Below, one piece after another: positions 1 through 7,700 of a stretch of 15,824 nt of DNA. Numbering within the stretch: the first letter of the stretch is position 1; each line of letters begins with the position of its first letter. The DNA is from CANDYO01 sp049653745 (GTDB lineage: Bacteria; Pseudomonadota; Alphaproteobacteria; Rickettsiales; CANDYO01): the NCBI GenBank assembly GCA_049653745.1, contig JBASGW010000001.1:1-15824 (forward strand), read 5' to 3'. The position numbers were made by a program, and so were the translations under genes. The notes beneath the pieces were generated by a model. It was not told the origin of the DNA. It did no database searches and saw only the letters and a list, made by a program, of their open reading frames with translations.

Positions 1-542
1 CAAATATGCTTAAAGACATTGGCTGTGATTATGTGATAATTGGCCATAGCGAAAGAAGAAAGAATCATTTAGAAGATGATGATACCATTAATAACAAAAT
101 TAAGAATGCTCATAAAGCTGGGTTAAAAGTTATTCTATGTGTGGGCGAGAATTTAAATGACCGAGAAAATGGGACTTATTTACAAACTGTTGCTCACCAA
201 CTAATAAATGGATTAGCTGATATTCCAAATATTGATAATATTATTATTGCCTATGAACCAGTATGGGCAATTGGAACTTCAAAAGTAGCTAGTGAACAAC
301 AAATTGAAGAAATGCATGAATTCTTAACAAAAACAATAAAAGATTTGCATTTAACTTCACAAGTATTTGATCAAATTCCAAAAATAATATATGGTGGTTC
401 CGTAAATCAAGAGAATGCAGCTAAGATTTTAGCATTAAACTATGTTTCTGGGCTTTTAGTGGGCGGAGCAAGTTTAAATATTGAAAAGTTCTGCAAAATC
501 ATTTTAGAACGGAATACAATAAAAGGTAAATCATGCAATTAA
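1..542 (+). CDS. tpiA: Triose-phosphate isomerase, 3' part (5' end outside window)
   Basis: Interconverts dihydroxyacetone phosphate and glyceraldehyde 3-phosphate in the cytoplasm (glycolysis/gluconeogenesis). The frame is already open at the window edge. An ATG at 6 lies in frame but is internal: the residues after it (MLKDIGCDYVIIGHSERR) match the middle of the family. Numbering from that ATG, the catalytic electrophile His is H14 in GHSERR and the catalytic base Glu is E84 in AYEPVWAIGT. Their 70-residue spacing equals that of His95 and Glu165 in classical TIM. The phosphate-binding YGGSV loop and the GLLVGGASL segment follow. About 178 of the usual 250 residues are visible, so roughly 80 N-terminal residues lie upstream. 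The stop codon lies inside secG, giving a 10-nt overlap and likely translational coupling. No defect is seen. Confidence 0.96.
   Translation, partial: NMLKDIGCDYVIIGHSERRKNHLEDDDTINNKIKNAHKAGLKVILCVGENLNDRENGTYLQTVAHQLINGLADIPNIDNIIIAYEPVWAIGTSKVASEQQIEEMHEFLTKTIKDLHLTSQVFDQIPKIIYGGSVNQENAAKILALNYVSGLLVGGASLNIEKFCKIILERNTIKGKSCN
523..526 (+). promoter_or_regulatory. Shine-Dalgarno for secG inside tpiA
   Basis: AAGG lies 6 nt upstream of the ATG at 533, within the last codons of tpiA. It supports the secG start that overlaps the tpiA stop and argues for coupled translation. Confidence 0.5.
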
Positions 543-862
543 TATTTTTAGTAATTCAAATTATTCTAGCAATCGCTATAATTGGCACCATTTTATTACA
601 AAGAAATAGTGGAGATGGCCTAGGAAACCTAGGTGGAAGCGGAGGAATTAGTGGCAGCAACATAATTAATAGCCGCTCTTCAGCAAATTTCTTAAGCAGA
701 GCAACCACTTTCTTAGTTGTATGCTTTATGGTGAATAGTTTAATTTTAGGGAATCTCTCTACCAGAGAGCATACTAAAAATTCTATAATAGAAAAATCTC
801 TAGTAGCAGATACTGAAAAAAATAAAAAAAGCGACACTTCACAAGTTCCTACTAGTGAGTAA
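533..862 (+). CDS. secG: Protein-export membrane protein SecG
   Basis: Small subunit of the SecYEG translocon in the inner membrane; it assists SecA-driven preprotein export. The 109-residue product shows the family layout: transmembrane segment 1 at about residues 2-22, the LLQRNSGDGLG motif directly after it, a Gly/Ser/Asn-rich cytoplasmic loop with RSSANFLSRATT at about 48-59, transmembrane segment 2 at about 55-75, and a low-complexity charged tail. The ATG at 533 overlaps the end of tpiA by 10 nt and has an AAGG six bases upstream. The tail after residue 76 is rich in Lys, Ser and Thr and probably unconserved. The gene lies between tpiA and pyrG, an order familiar in Alphaproteobacteria, and pyrG follows after 40 nt, so all three are probably co-transcribed. 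Confidence 0.93.
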   Translation: MQLIFLVIQIILAIAIIGTILLQRNSGDGLGNLGGSGGISGSNIINSRSSANFLSRATTFLVVCFMVNSLILGNLSTREHTKNSIIEKSLVADTEKNKKSDTSQVPTSE

Positions 863-902
863 AAGTTTATTGCAAATCAATTTAGTAAAATTGGGAAATT
901 AA

Positions 903-2555
903 ATGACAAGATTTATTTTTATTACTGGAGGAGTGGTTTCTTCTTTAGGAAAAGGATTAGCTTCTTCAAGCTTAGCTGCTCTTTTACAAGAGCGCGGATA
1001 TACAGTTCGTTTAAGAAAATTAGATCCTTATTTAAATATAGATCCCGGCACCATGAGCCCTTACCAACATGGAGAAGTATTCGTTACTGAAGATGGCGCG
1101 GAAACAGATCTTGATTTAGGTCATTATGAAAGATTCACAGGAATAGATGCAAAACGCGGAGATAGTGTTAGTGCTGGCAGCATTTATTATAATCTACTCG
1201 CAAAAGAAAGAAGAGGAGATTACTTAGGGGCAACTGTACAAGTTATTCCTCATGTAACCAATTTGATTAAAGAGTTCATTAAAAGCAACACCGAAGATAC
1301 TGATTTTATTTTATGTGAAATTGGCGGAACAGTTGGCGATATTGAGGGGCTACCCTTCTTTGAAGCAATCAGACAATTTGGCTATGAATATGGCAGCGAT
1401 AAAGTCTGCTATATTCATTTAACTTTAGTGCCTTATATTCCATCTGCTAAAGAACTAAAAACTAAACCTACTCAACATTCTGTAAAAGAACTTCAATCCA
1501 TAGGAATTAGACCAAACATACTATTATGCAGGTCAGATAGAGAAATACCTGAAAATGAACGACAAAAAATAGCTCTTTTTTGTAACATCAAAGATGAAGC
1601 AGTAATTCCTGCTTTAGATGTGAAAAATATTTATGAAGTTCCTATTGCATTACATGATCATAATCTTGATACCCAGGTTCTAAAGTACTTCAATTTAAAT
1701 ACAGAAAATTTACCAAGCTTAAATAAGTGGAGATCTTTACTCCAAGATATTCATGAAACTAATCAATTAAAAGAAGAAATTCAGATTGCTATTGTTGGTA
1801 AATATGTAAAATTGGGCGACGCATATAAATCTTTAGTTGAAGCTCTTATTCATGCTAGTTTTACTAAAAAGATTAAAATTCATATTAAATGGATTAATGC
1901 ACGGGTTCTAAATGAAAAAAATATTGAAGATAAACTTGCTGATATTCATGCAATTTTAGTTCCTGGTGGCTTTGGTAGCGAAGGAATTGAAGGCATGATT
2001 AAGGCAATTACTTATGCTAGAGAAAAGAAAATTCCATATTTAGGTATATGCTTGGGAATGCAACTAGCTGTTATTGAAGCCGCTCGTAATTTATGCGGAA
2101 TAAGTAATGCATATTCAACGGAATTCAATCCAAATTGTGATAAAGTTGTAGGATTGCTTACCGAATGGAAAAAAGGTGAAACTCTTGAAGTAAGATCCAA
2201 AGAAGATAATTTAGGCGGAACTATGCGCCTTGGAAGCTATGAATGCATATTGCAACCAAATTCTAGAGTAGCAAAAATTTACGGTAAAGAAAAAATTCAT
2301 GAACGCCACCGTCACCGTTACGAAGTTAATACCGATTACTTAGAGCAATATTCTAAACATAACATAATATTCTCTGGAATGTCTCCTGATGGAGCCTTAC
2401 CAGAAGTTATGGAAAATCTTGATCATCCGTGGTTTATTGGCGTACAATTTCACCCCGAGTTAAAATCAAGACCTTTTGAACCCCATCCATTATTTTGTGA
2501 ATTTGTTCAAGCAGGATTTAACTTTCAAAAGAAACAGAATAATGACTCTATATAG
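903..2555 (+). CDS. pyrG: CTP synthase (glutamine-hydrolysing)
   Basis: Converts UTP to CTP using ATP and glutamine-derived ammonia, the last step of pyrimidine nucleotide synthesis, in the cytoplasm. The 550-residue length is standard. The N-terminal synthetase domain opens with FIFITGGVVSSLGKG (P-loop) and continues with the KLDPYLNIDPGTMSPYQHGE and EDGAETDLDLGHYERF blocks that bind nucleotide and metal. The C-terminal class I glutamine amidotransferase domain starts near residue 295 (IAIVGKYVKLGDAYKS). It has its nucleophile C383 in GICLGMQ and the His/Glu partners H517 and E519 in FHPE, so both activities look intact. The ATG at 903 begins at the conserved family N-terminus (MTRFIFITGG). 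Only a weak GGGA precedes it, and the gene probably shares the tpiA-secG transcript. A long hairpin begins 11 nt after its stop. Confidence 0.98.
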   Translation: MTRFIFITGGVVSSLGKGLASSSLAALLQERGYTVRLRKLDPYLNIDPGTMSPYQHGEVFVTEDGAETDLDLGHYERFTGIDAKRGDSVSAGSIYYNLLAKERRGDYLGATVQVIPHVTNLIKEFIKSNTEDTDFILCEIGGTVGDIEGLPFFEAIRQFGYEYGSDKVCYIHLTLVPYIPSAKELKTKPTQHSVKELQSIGIRPNILLCRSDREIPENERQKIALFCNIKDEAVIPALDVKNIYEVPIALHDHNLDTQVLKYFNLNTENLPSLNKWRSLLQDIHETNQLKEEIQIAIVGKYVKLGDAYKSLVEALIHASFTKKIKIHIKWINARVLNEKNIEDKLADIHAILVPGGFGSEGIEGMIKAITYAREKKIPYLGICLGMQLAVIEAARNLCGISNAYSTEFNPNCDKVVGLLTEWKKGETLEVRSKEDNLGGTMRLGSYECILQPNSRVAKIYGKEKIHERHRHRYEVNTDYLEQYSKHNIIFSGMSPDGALPEVMENLDHPWFIGVQFHPELKSRPFEPHPLFCEFVQAGFNFQKKQNNDSI

Positions 2556-2566
2556 TACTATCTCTA

Positions 2567-2614
2567 AAATTGAAATAGAACTTAAGACTTAAATCTTAAG
2601 TTCTTGCTCAATTT
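2567..2614. terminator. Long imperfect hairpin between convergent pyrG and pstB
   Basis: The inner stem is 11 perfect base pairs (2577-2587 with 2594-2604, AGAACTTAAGA and its complement) around a 6-nt loop. A symmetric 3-by-3 internal loop follows, then an outer 7-bp stem (2567-2573 AAATTGA with 2608-2614 TCAATTT). It lies in the 98-nt gap between two converging stop codons, the expected place for a bidirectional terminator. The stem is AT-rich. Neither side has a long T run, although on the pstB side the inner stem is followed by ATTTCAATTTT. It could instead be an mRNA 3'-end stabilising structure. Confidence 0.6.
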
Positions 2615-2653
2615 AGTATAGGACACCAAGTATTAAATTAAATAATACATAGA

Positions 2654-3415
2654 TCAACCGAATCTTCCGGTAATATAATCTTGGGTTTGAGAAGACTTTG
2701 GATTGGTAAAAATTTGATTAGTATTACCATACTCTATTATTCTTCCTAAATGAAAGAAAGCAGTATTTTGAGAAATTCTAGCTGCTTGCTGCATAGAATG
2801 AGTAACTATAATAATAGTATAATTATCTTTTAAATCATCTATTAATCTTTCAATTTTAGCAGTAGCTATAGGATCTAATGCAGAACATGGCTCATCCATT
2901 AATATTACATCAGGATTAATCGCAATTGCCCTTGCAATGCATAATCTCTGCTGTTGTCCGCCTGAAAGAGCTGTGGCAATGCCATGTAATCGATCTTTTA
3001 CTTCATCAAATAAGCCAGCTTTAGTTAAACTTTCTTCTACAAGCCTATCTTGCTCTGCTTTGGTAATTACTAAACCATGAATCTTGGGGGCATATATTAT
3101 ATTATCATAAATTGATTTAGGAAAAGGAGTTGGCTTTTGAAATACCATGCCTACATTAGTCCTAAGTTTGACTACATCTATTGATGAATCATTAATATCG
3201 CGTTTATTGATTAGTAACCTACCAGTTACTCTACAATTCTCTATAGTGTCGTTCATTCGATTAATACAACGCAAAAAAGAAGATTTTCCACAGCCTGAGG
3301 GGCCAATAAAAGCTGTAACTCTATTAGTAAAAATATCAATATTTATATCAAATAAAGCCTGCTTATCTTCATAATATAAATCTAAGTTTCGCACTGAAAT
3401 TTTTATTTCACTCAT
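2654..3415 (-). CDS. pstB: Phosphate ABC transporter ATP-binding protein PstB
   Basis: ATPase that drives high-affinity phosphate import through the PstC/PstA channel on the cytoplasmic face of the inner membrane. I chose the ATG at 3415 (253 residues, MSEIKISVRN) because family members begin at this point and it falls 8 nt after the pstA stop. A GTG at 3430 in the same frame would add five residues and overlap pstA by 7 nt. Numbered from the ATG, Walker A GPSGCGKS is at 38-45, the Q-loop Gln near 93, the LSGGQ signature at 150-154, Walker B VILMDE at 170-175 and the switch His at 206. The C-terminus DYITGRFG is typical of PstB. It is the last gene of the yggT-pstC-pstA-pstB cluster. No phoU follows; the next feature is a terminator-like hairpin. 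Confidence 0.96.
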   Translation of the reverse strand: MSEIKISVRNLDLYYEDKQALFDINIDIFTNRVTAFIGPSGCGKSSFLRCINRMNDTIENCRVTGRLLINKRDINDSSIDVVKLRTNVGMVFQKPTPFPKSIYDNIIYAPKIHGLVITKAEQDRLVEESLTKAGLFDEVKDRLHGIATALSGGQQQRLCIARAIAINPDVILMDEPCSALDPIATAKIERLIDDLKDNYTIIIVTHSMQQAARISQNTAFFHLGRIIEYGNTNQIFTNPKSSQTQDYITGRFG

Positions 3416-3423
3416 GATTTTTC

Positions 3424-4593
3424 TTACCACTTATGTTCATATTTTTTACGAATATATACAGCTATTGTAGTTATAATAACCAAAATACAAAGCATTATTA
3501 ATATTGCAGCTGCTGTTTTTGCTTGAAATTCATTTTCAGGATTTTCAGTCCATAAGAAAATTTGTATTGGCATCACCGTTGCCGGATCAAATACACTATG
3601 GGGTATATCAACAATAAAAGCGATCATTCCCACTAATATTAAAGGAGCAGTCTCACCAAAAGCTCTACCAATGCTTAATATTGTGCCAGTCATAATACCA
3701 GGCAAGGCTAAAGGCAAACTATGATGCATAATGATTTGCATTTTTGTAGCTCCTAAGGCTAACGCGGCCTGCTTGATGCTGCTTGGTATAGTTAAAAATG
3801 CCTGTCTAGTGCTTATTATCATTATTGGCATAATCATCATGGCTAAAGTAATACCAGCAACAATTGGTGTTGACCTAGGTAAACCAAAGAAATTTATTAA
3901 TACTGCTAATCCTAATAACCCAAAAACTATCGATGGCACCGCAGCTAAATTATTAATATTGATTTCAATCAATGATGTAAAAAGATTTTTGGGAGCATAT
4001 TCTTCAAGATATATAGCTGCAGCAACTGCGATGGGGAAAGAAACCAATAAACAAACTACAATAGTATATATTGAACCTATAACACTGGTTGCAATTCCAG
4101 CAACTTCAGGATTTCTTGACTCTTTACCAAAGAAGAAACTATAATTAAATTTCTTTTGTAAGATATGATCTGATTTAAGCTTTTTGATAAAAACTTTTTC
4201 CTCTTCCAAATATTCATAATTTCTTGATCCAGAGAAGAAATTGGCTACTTTGTTAGAAACTGGAAGAAATATACTATTTTTCAATTCTTTCTTTTTGGCA
4301 AGATGAACTACTTCTTCAACTGCATATTCATTAAATAAATAATCTAATTTACTATTTTCACTTTTAAAATAATTATTTAAATATTTTGTAGCTTCACCAG
4401 CGTCACTATAAATTGAGGCACTAACATTCTCTGGAAAATTTACTTTTATTTTATATGTCGTGAAAGCAGGCATGGCCTTCATCACTATAGAGCTCAATAA
4501 TAGTAACATAAAAGCAAATGACAAAATAATGGCACCCAGACCTAAGTTTTGTAAAATCTTATCTGCTCTATTTCTTTTACTAATAAGGCTCAT
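3424..4593 (-). CDS. pstA: Phosphate ABC transporter permease PstA, with N-terminal DUF3333-like extension
   Basis: Inner-membrane permease subunit that pairs with PstC to form the phosphate channel. At 389 residues it is longer than the E. coli protein. After a transmembrane helix at about residues 18-40 comes a hydrophilic, probably periplasmic stretch of about 110 residues, then the canonical permease core from about residue 163. Long N-terminal regions of this type (DUF3333) are known in alphaproteobacterial PstA. The cytoplasmic EAA loop that docks to PstB is at about 274-300 (QAALALGATKMQIIMHHSLP), and the conserved GRAFGETAPL is at 309-318. Its ATG overlaps the pstC stop as ATGA (4590-4593), so the two permeases are translationally coupled. 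The antisense frame inside this gene is a shadow. Confidence 0.95.
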   Translation of the reverse strand: MSLISKRNRADKILQNLGLGAIILSFAFMLLLLSSIVMKAMPAFTTYKIKVNFPENVSASIYSDAGEATKYLNNYFKSENSKLDYLFNEYAVEEVVHLAKKKELKNSIFLPVSNKVANFFSGSRNYEYLEEEKVFIKKLKSDHILQKKFNYSFFFGKESRNPEVAGIATSVIGSIYTIVVCLLVSFPIAVAAAIYLEEYAPKNLFTSLIEININNLAAVPSIVFGLLGLAVLINFFGLPRSTPIVAGITLAMMIMPIMIISTRQAFLTIPSSIKQAALALGATKMQIIMHHSLPLALPGIMTGTILSIGRAFGETAPLILVGMIAFIVDIPHSVFDPATVMPIQIFLWTENPENEFQAKTAAAILIMLCILVIITTIAVYIRKKYEHKW

Positions 4594-5786
4594 GATAAAC
4601 GATGCCTCTTTTGACGCTTAATTGCTATTGCAGCTCCAATATTAAGAAACAAAGTAATAATAAATAAAGTTAAAGCTAAGGCAAAGGCAGCTAAAGTTTT
4701 TGGACTATCAAACTCTTGATCGCCCACAAGTAATGTAACAATTTGAGCGGTAAAGCTGCTAACTGATTCCAATGGATTAAAGGTTAATCTAGCATTAATA
4801 CCAGCAGCCATAGTTACAATCATAGTCTCACCTATAGCTCGTGAAATTGCTAATAATATTGAACTAATTATACCTGAAGATGCAGCTGGAATCAGCACCT
4901 TAATAACCATCTCTGCTTTTGTAGAACCCAGAGCAAGCGCACCGTCTCTTAAACTTTGGGGCACCGCAGCTAATGCATCTTCAGAAAAAGATAAGATAAA
5001 TGGAATAATCATTATACCCATCACCAGCCCAGCAGCTAATGCACTTTCTGTGCTAACATCAAGCCCTAAAAACTCCCCTATATTTCTAATTAAAGGCCCC
5101 ACAGTTAGAGCGGCAAAGTAACCATAAATGATAGTTGGTATTCCAGCTAAGAGCTCAAGAATAGGCTTAATAATATTTCTTGTTGTTCTTTTAGCATATT
5201 CACTTAAATAAATAGCAGATAAAAGCCCTAAGGGAATTGCTACAAACATGGCTATCGCAGTAATTAAAGCTGTGCCAACTAAAACTGGAATAACTCCAAA
5301 AACTGGTTCATCTGAATAATCTGCGGATTGCGGAGACCATTTAAGACCCAGAAGAAATTGCTCTATGGGAATTAAGTTAAAAAACTTTATTGATTCAAAT
5401 AAAATGGTAAAAACTATTGCAATAGTAAGAAGAAATGAGAGCAAGGCTGCAATATTTAATAACCATTTTACAGTAAGTTCAAAATATAATTGCGCTCTAA
5501 ACCTACTTTTAAGTGCAGCTAAAATATATATTAATATAACAACAAAAACACCAATGATAGTCAGGTAAATATAGGTATTATTAACAACAAACCCTAATTG
5601 TTTAAATATTGAGAAAAACACTATAACCGATATTGATATGAGCAAATTCCACATAGCAATATTTAGTCCATAATATTCAGGTAATGACCTAGGCTTTTTT
5701 TGATAGTGTGTGGCAAGGTAAATTATTCTTTTTTTAGCTAAGTAATAACAAATAGCACTAAAAAATAAAATAATGAATATAGGCAT
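4590..5786 (-). CDS. pstC: Phosphate ABC transporter permease PstC
   Basis: Inner-membrane permease partner of PstA for phosphate import. The 398-residue product has an N-terminal region with about three hydrophobic segments (residues 2-16, 45-63, 70-92) before the conserved core, which begins with a helix at about 108-132. The core has the periplasmic block SPQSADYSDEPVFGVIPVLV (151-170), the SAIYLSEYA motif, the EAA loop RDGALALGSTKAEMVIKVLIP (280-300) and RAIGETM (316-322), all typical of PstC. The ATG at 5786 follows the yggT stop with one base between (TAA-T-ATG). No Shine-Dalgarno is visible, so translation probably depends on termination of yggT. The last 4 nt overlap pstA. It is read from the promoter ahead of yggT. 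Confidence 0.95.
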   Translation of the reverse strand: MPIFIILFFSAICYYLAKKRIIYLATHYQKKPRSLPEYYGLNIAMWNLLISISVIVFFSIFKQLGFVVNNTYIYLTIIGVFVVILIYILAALKSRFRAQLYFELTVKWLLNIAALLSFLLTIAIVFTILFESIKFFNLIPIEQFLLGLKWSPQSADYSDEPVFGVIPVLVGTALITAIAMFVAIPLGLLSAIYLSEYAKRTTRNIIKPILELLAGIPTIIYGYFAALTVGPLIRNIGEFLGLDVSTESALAAGLVMGIMIIPFILSFSEDALAAVPQSLRDGALALGSTKAEMVIKVLIPAASSGIISSILLAISRAIGETMIVTMAAGINARLTFNPLESVSSFTAQIVTLLVGDQEFDSPKTLAAFALALTLFIITLFLNIGAAIAIKRQKRHRLS

Positions 5787-5787
5787 A

Positions 5788-6078
5788 TTACATTTTTAAA
5801 AAATATGTGAATAGAGCTTCTTTAACGAAGTTTAGTAATAATATTAATATAATTGGTGTTATATCAATGCCTGCAATTAGGGGTATAAATTTTCTTAAAT
5901 ACTCTAACGGAGGTTCAAAAATTTGATGGAAAAACCTCATTATCTTCTGAACAAAAGGCTGGTAGCCATTAATTACATTAAGCTTAATTAACCAACTACA
6001 AATTATCCAAATGATAAAACTTGTAGTGTATAATGAAATAATGTTAGCAAACAAAAACACGAATGGATTAATATTCAT
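5788..6078 (-). CDS. YggT family small membrane protein
   Basis: A 96-residue integral membrane protein of the YggT family. In other bacteria these proteins are linked to cell division, membrane organisation or osmotic stress; the exact role is unclear. Two hydrophobic helices are seen at about residues 6-30 and 72-94. They flank the family signature: EPPLEYLRKFIP at 55-66, followed by IAGIDITPIILILLL at about 68-82. The start is well supported: the ATG at 6078 has AAGG (6091-6088) with a 9-nt spacer, and a sigma70-like promoter lies just upstream. It sits at the head of the pst cluster, one base from pstC, which is unusual company for yggT. The junction suggests co-regulation and probably translational coupling, but does not show a role in phosphate uptake. 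Confidence 0.88.
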   Translation of the reverse strand: MNINPFVFLFANIISLYTTSFIIWIICSWLIKLNVINGYQPFVQKIMRFFHQIFEPPLEYLRKFIPLIAGIDITPIILILLLNFVKEALFTYFLKM

Positions 6079-6087
6079 CTAGATAAA

Positions 6088-6091
6088 CCTT
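6088..6091 (-). promoter_or_regulatory. Shine-Dalgarno for yggT
   Basis: On the minus strand AAGG lies 9 nt before the ATG at 6078. Together with the promoter at 6111-6138 it fixes the yggT start and implies a leader of only about 25 nt. Confidence 0.5.
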
Positions 6092-6101
6092 ATGTCTTAC
6101 T

Positions 6102-6141
6102 TTATTTACAACTATATCTCTGAACTATTTTTTGTAAATAA
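6102..6141. repeat. Perfect 10-bp inverted repeat overlapping the yggT-pst promoter
   Basis: TTATTTACAA (6102-6111) and its exact complement TTGTAAATAA (6132-6141) flank a 20-nt spacer, so half-site centres are 30 bp apart, about three helical turns. One arm covers the -35 box and the other reaches from the end of the -10 box to the predicted start point, which is an operator-like geometry. Other readings are a weak AT-only hairpin ending the chemoreceptor transcript, which lacks a T tract, or chance in AT-rich DNA. One half-site sequence also occurs by chance in tpiA (176-185). Confidence 0.4.
6111..6138 (-). promoter_or_regulatory. Sigma70-like promoter of yggT-pstCAB
   Basis: Read on the minus strand, a -35 box TTTACA (6138-6133, 5 of 6 matches to TTGACA) is separated by 16 nt from a -10 box TATAGT (6116-6111, 5 of 6 matches to TATAAT). 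The start point would be near 6104, about 25 nt before the yggT ATG. It lies in the 68-nt gap between the chemoreceptor stop and yggT. It is the best promoter match I found in the window. The assignment rests on consensus matching only. Confidence 0.5.
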
Positions 6142-6146
6142 CTTAT

Positions 6147-7700
6147 TTATAATTTTCGTATTTCTTGGATAAATTTATTTATTGTTTTATTTAGTAAATA
6201 TGCTTGATTATATAAAGTCTCGGCAGCTTTTAACACATCTAACGTAGCATTATCGGCATTAGAGGTAAGTATTTTAATATCAGCAATATTGCTATTCATT
6301 TCTTTGGCACCTTCAGCAGCTGTCTTCATATTTTGAAAAATATCTTTAGTAACCAAATGCTGATTTTCTACGGCAATCTCCACTATATTAGCATATTCAT
6401 TAACACTAGTAATAGATTGTTTAATTAGATTCATTGAACTAACTACTTCATTAGAAACTTCTTGAATATTGATAATTTTATTGTCGATGCTTTCAGTAGC
6501 ATCGCTTGTTTGATGTGCAAGGTTTTTAATCTCTGAGGCCACAACAGCAAAACCTTTACCGGCTTCTCCAGCTCTAGCTGATTCTATTGTTGCATTAAGA
6601 GACAATAGATTAACTTGTTTTGCTATTCTACTAATAAATAAAACCACCTCACCTATTTTTTTAGTTGCTTTATCTAAGGTATCTGTAGTTATTTTAGCTT
6701 TTTCTGTTTTATCTACAGCTTCTAGCACCACATTTGTTGACTTTGAAGTTTGTAGAGAAATTTGCTCTATAGAGTTAGTTATTCCACCTGTTGCATTAGC
6801 TACATTTTCAATATTTTTTGCTGTTCTTTCAGAAATATTGATAACATTATAAGCTTTCTGATCAACATTTTTAATTATGTTAGACATATCTTTAGCAGTT
6901 TTATCTAAGTCTTGAGATGAACTCTCAACAGATTTAACAGCTGCTGTTGCCTCAGCATAAAATTCTTCAATTAATTTAGCAATTTTCTTCTGCCTATCTT
7001 CTTTCTCGTTTTCTCTTTGCTTACGATAATCATTTATACCTCTAGTATAAATTTGAAGAGAATTAACTGCATTAGCAATTGATCCAATTTCATCTTCTCG
7101 TGCAATTTCAGGAATTTTATTTTCTAAATTATTCTCTTTAATTAAATGTACTACATCTGTAATTCTTTGAATTGGAGTAATCACATCTAAGAATACTTTA
7201 TAAGTTGCTCCCAAAATTAATATAAGCAATATTATAAAATTTATTGCCCCTAGAAAAATATTTTTAAGCAACTGCTCATGAAGAGACTCAACAGATATAG
7301 TAACTTCAATTTTGCCTAGCAATTTTTTTAGTGGTAAATAGATAATTGGCTTAGTGATTGTAAAATTCTTTTGATTAGTATGTAAATCTCCAACAGAATA
7401 AGTTAAATTATGGTCGTTATCATAAATAGCAGCAGCAATAAAAGCTGGAGAATCTTTAAAGGCTCCCACTATAGAATCTATTACCTGATCATTAAAATCC
7501 CACATAGGAGAAGATAATGAATCAGCTTGAAACTTAACAAATAAGTCTATTTTTTCATGAAAACTATTTTCTAAATTTTTATAATTAAAAATTATAAGAG
7601 TTACTGTTGAAATTAACTGAACCAGTGTAACAATAATCGCAATAATAACCAACGATTTAAATTTTATACTCTGATTAAATTTATTTTTAATATTAAACAT
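6147..7700 (-). CDS. Methyl-accepting chemotaxis-type receptor
   Basis: Transmembrane chemoreceptor of the MCP family. Such proteins sense a ligand outside the inner membrane and control a CheA/CheW complex. The ATG at 7700 is preferred; an in-frame TTG at 7703 directly precedes it. Residues below count from that TTG. Transmembrane helix 1 is about 17-39 and an extracytoplasmic sensor about 40-148. The sensor has a PMWDFND...AAIYDND pattern resembling CHASE8/single-Cache-like domains. Helix 2 is about 150-172, HAMP about 172-225, and a long coiled-coil signalling domain about 255-510. The hairpin tip at 360-400 is nearly canonical (VNLLSLNATIESARAGEAGK, then GFAVVASEIKNLA), so contacts with CheA/CheW should be possible. 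No CheR/CheB-binding pentapeptide is seen at the C-terminus. No che or flagellar gene is in the window. The ligand is unknown. Confidence 0.92.
   Translation of the reverse strand: MFNIKNKFNQSIKFKSLVIIAIIVTLVQLISTVTLIIFNYKNLENSFHEKIDLFVKFQADSLSSPMWDFNDQVIDSIVGAFKDSPAFIAAAIYDNDHNLTYSVGDLHTNQKNFTITKPIIYLPLKKLLGKIEVTISVESLHEQLLKNIFLGAINFIILLILILGATYKVFLDVITPIQRITDVVHLIKENNLENKIPEIAREDEIGSIANAVNSLQIYTRGINDYRKQRENEKEDRQKKIAKLIEEFYAEATAAVKSVESSSQDLDKTAKDMSNIIKNVDQKAYNVINISERTAKNIENVANATGGITNSIEQISLQTSKSTNVVLEAVDKTEKAKITTDTLDKATKKIGEVVLFISRIAKQVNLLSLNATIESARAGEAGKGFAVVASEIKNLAHQTSDATESIDNKIINIQEVSNEVVSSMNLIKQSITSVNEYANIVEIAVENQHLVTKDIFQNMKTAAEGAKEMNSNIADIKILTSNADNATLDVLKAAETLYNQAYLLNKTINKFIQEIRKL

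Noticed and set aside
176..185. TTATTTACAA copy inside tpiA as a regulatory site
   Set aside because: It is explained by the coding sequence (Thr-Tyr-Leu-Gln codons) and is best treated as a chance occurrence; it is noted because it weakens the operator claim.
556..837. 93-codon open frame on the - strand across secG
   Set aside because: Lies wholly opposite secG, low-complexity and hydrophobic; no independent support.
2012..2200. 62-codon - strand frame inside pyrG
   Set aside because: Antisense to the glutaminase domain containing the catalytic cysteine; a shadow frame.
3147..3374. 75-codon + strand frame inside pstB
   Set aside because: Antisense to the Walker A region of PstB; no supporting features.
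3416..3430. GTG at 3430 as pstB start
   Set aside because: The ATG at 3415 matches the family N-terminus and avoids overlap with pstA; the extra MVRKI residues are not conserved as far as I know.
3731..4144. 137-codon open frame on the + strand inside pstA
   Set aside because: It is antisense to a complete, motif-rich permease gene; its translation shows no recognisable domain and reflects the hydrophobic codon pattern of the opposite strand.
5365..5568. 67-codon + strand frame inside pstC
   Set aside because: Antisense to pstC transmembrane segments; no motif or ribosome-binding site of its own.
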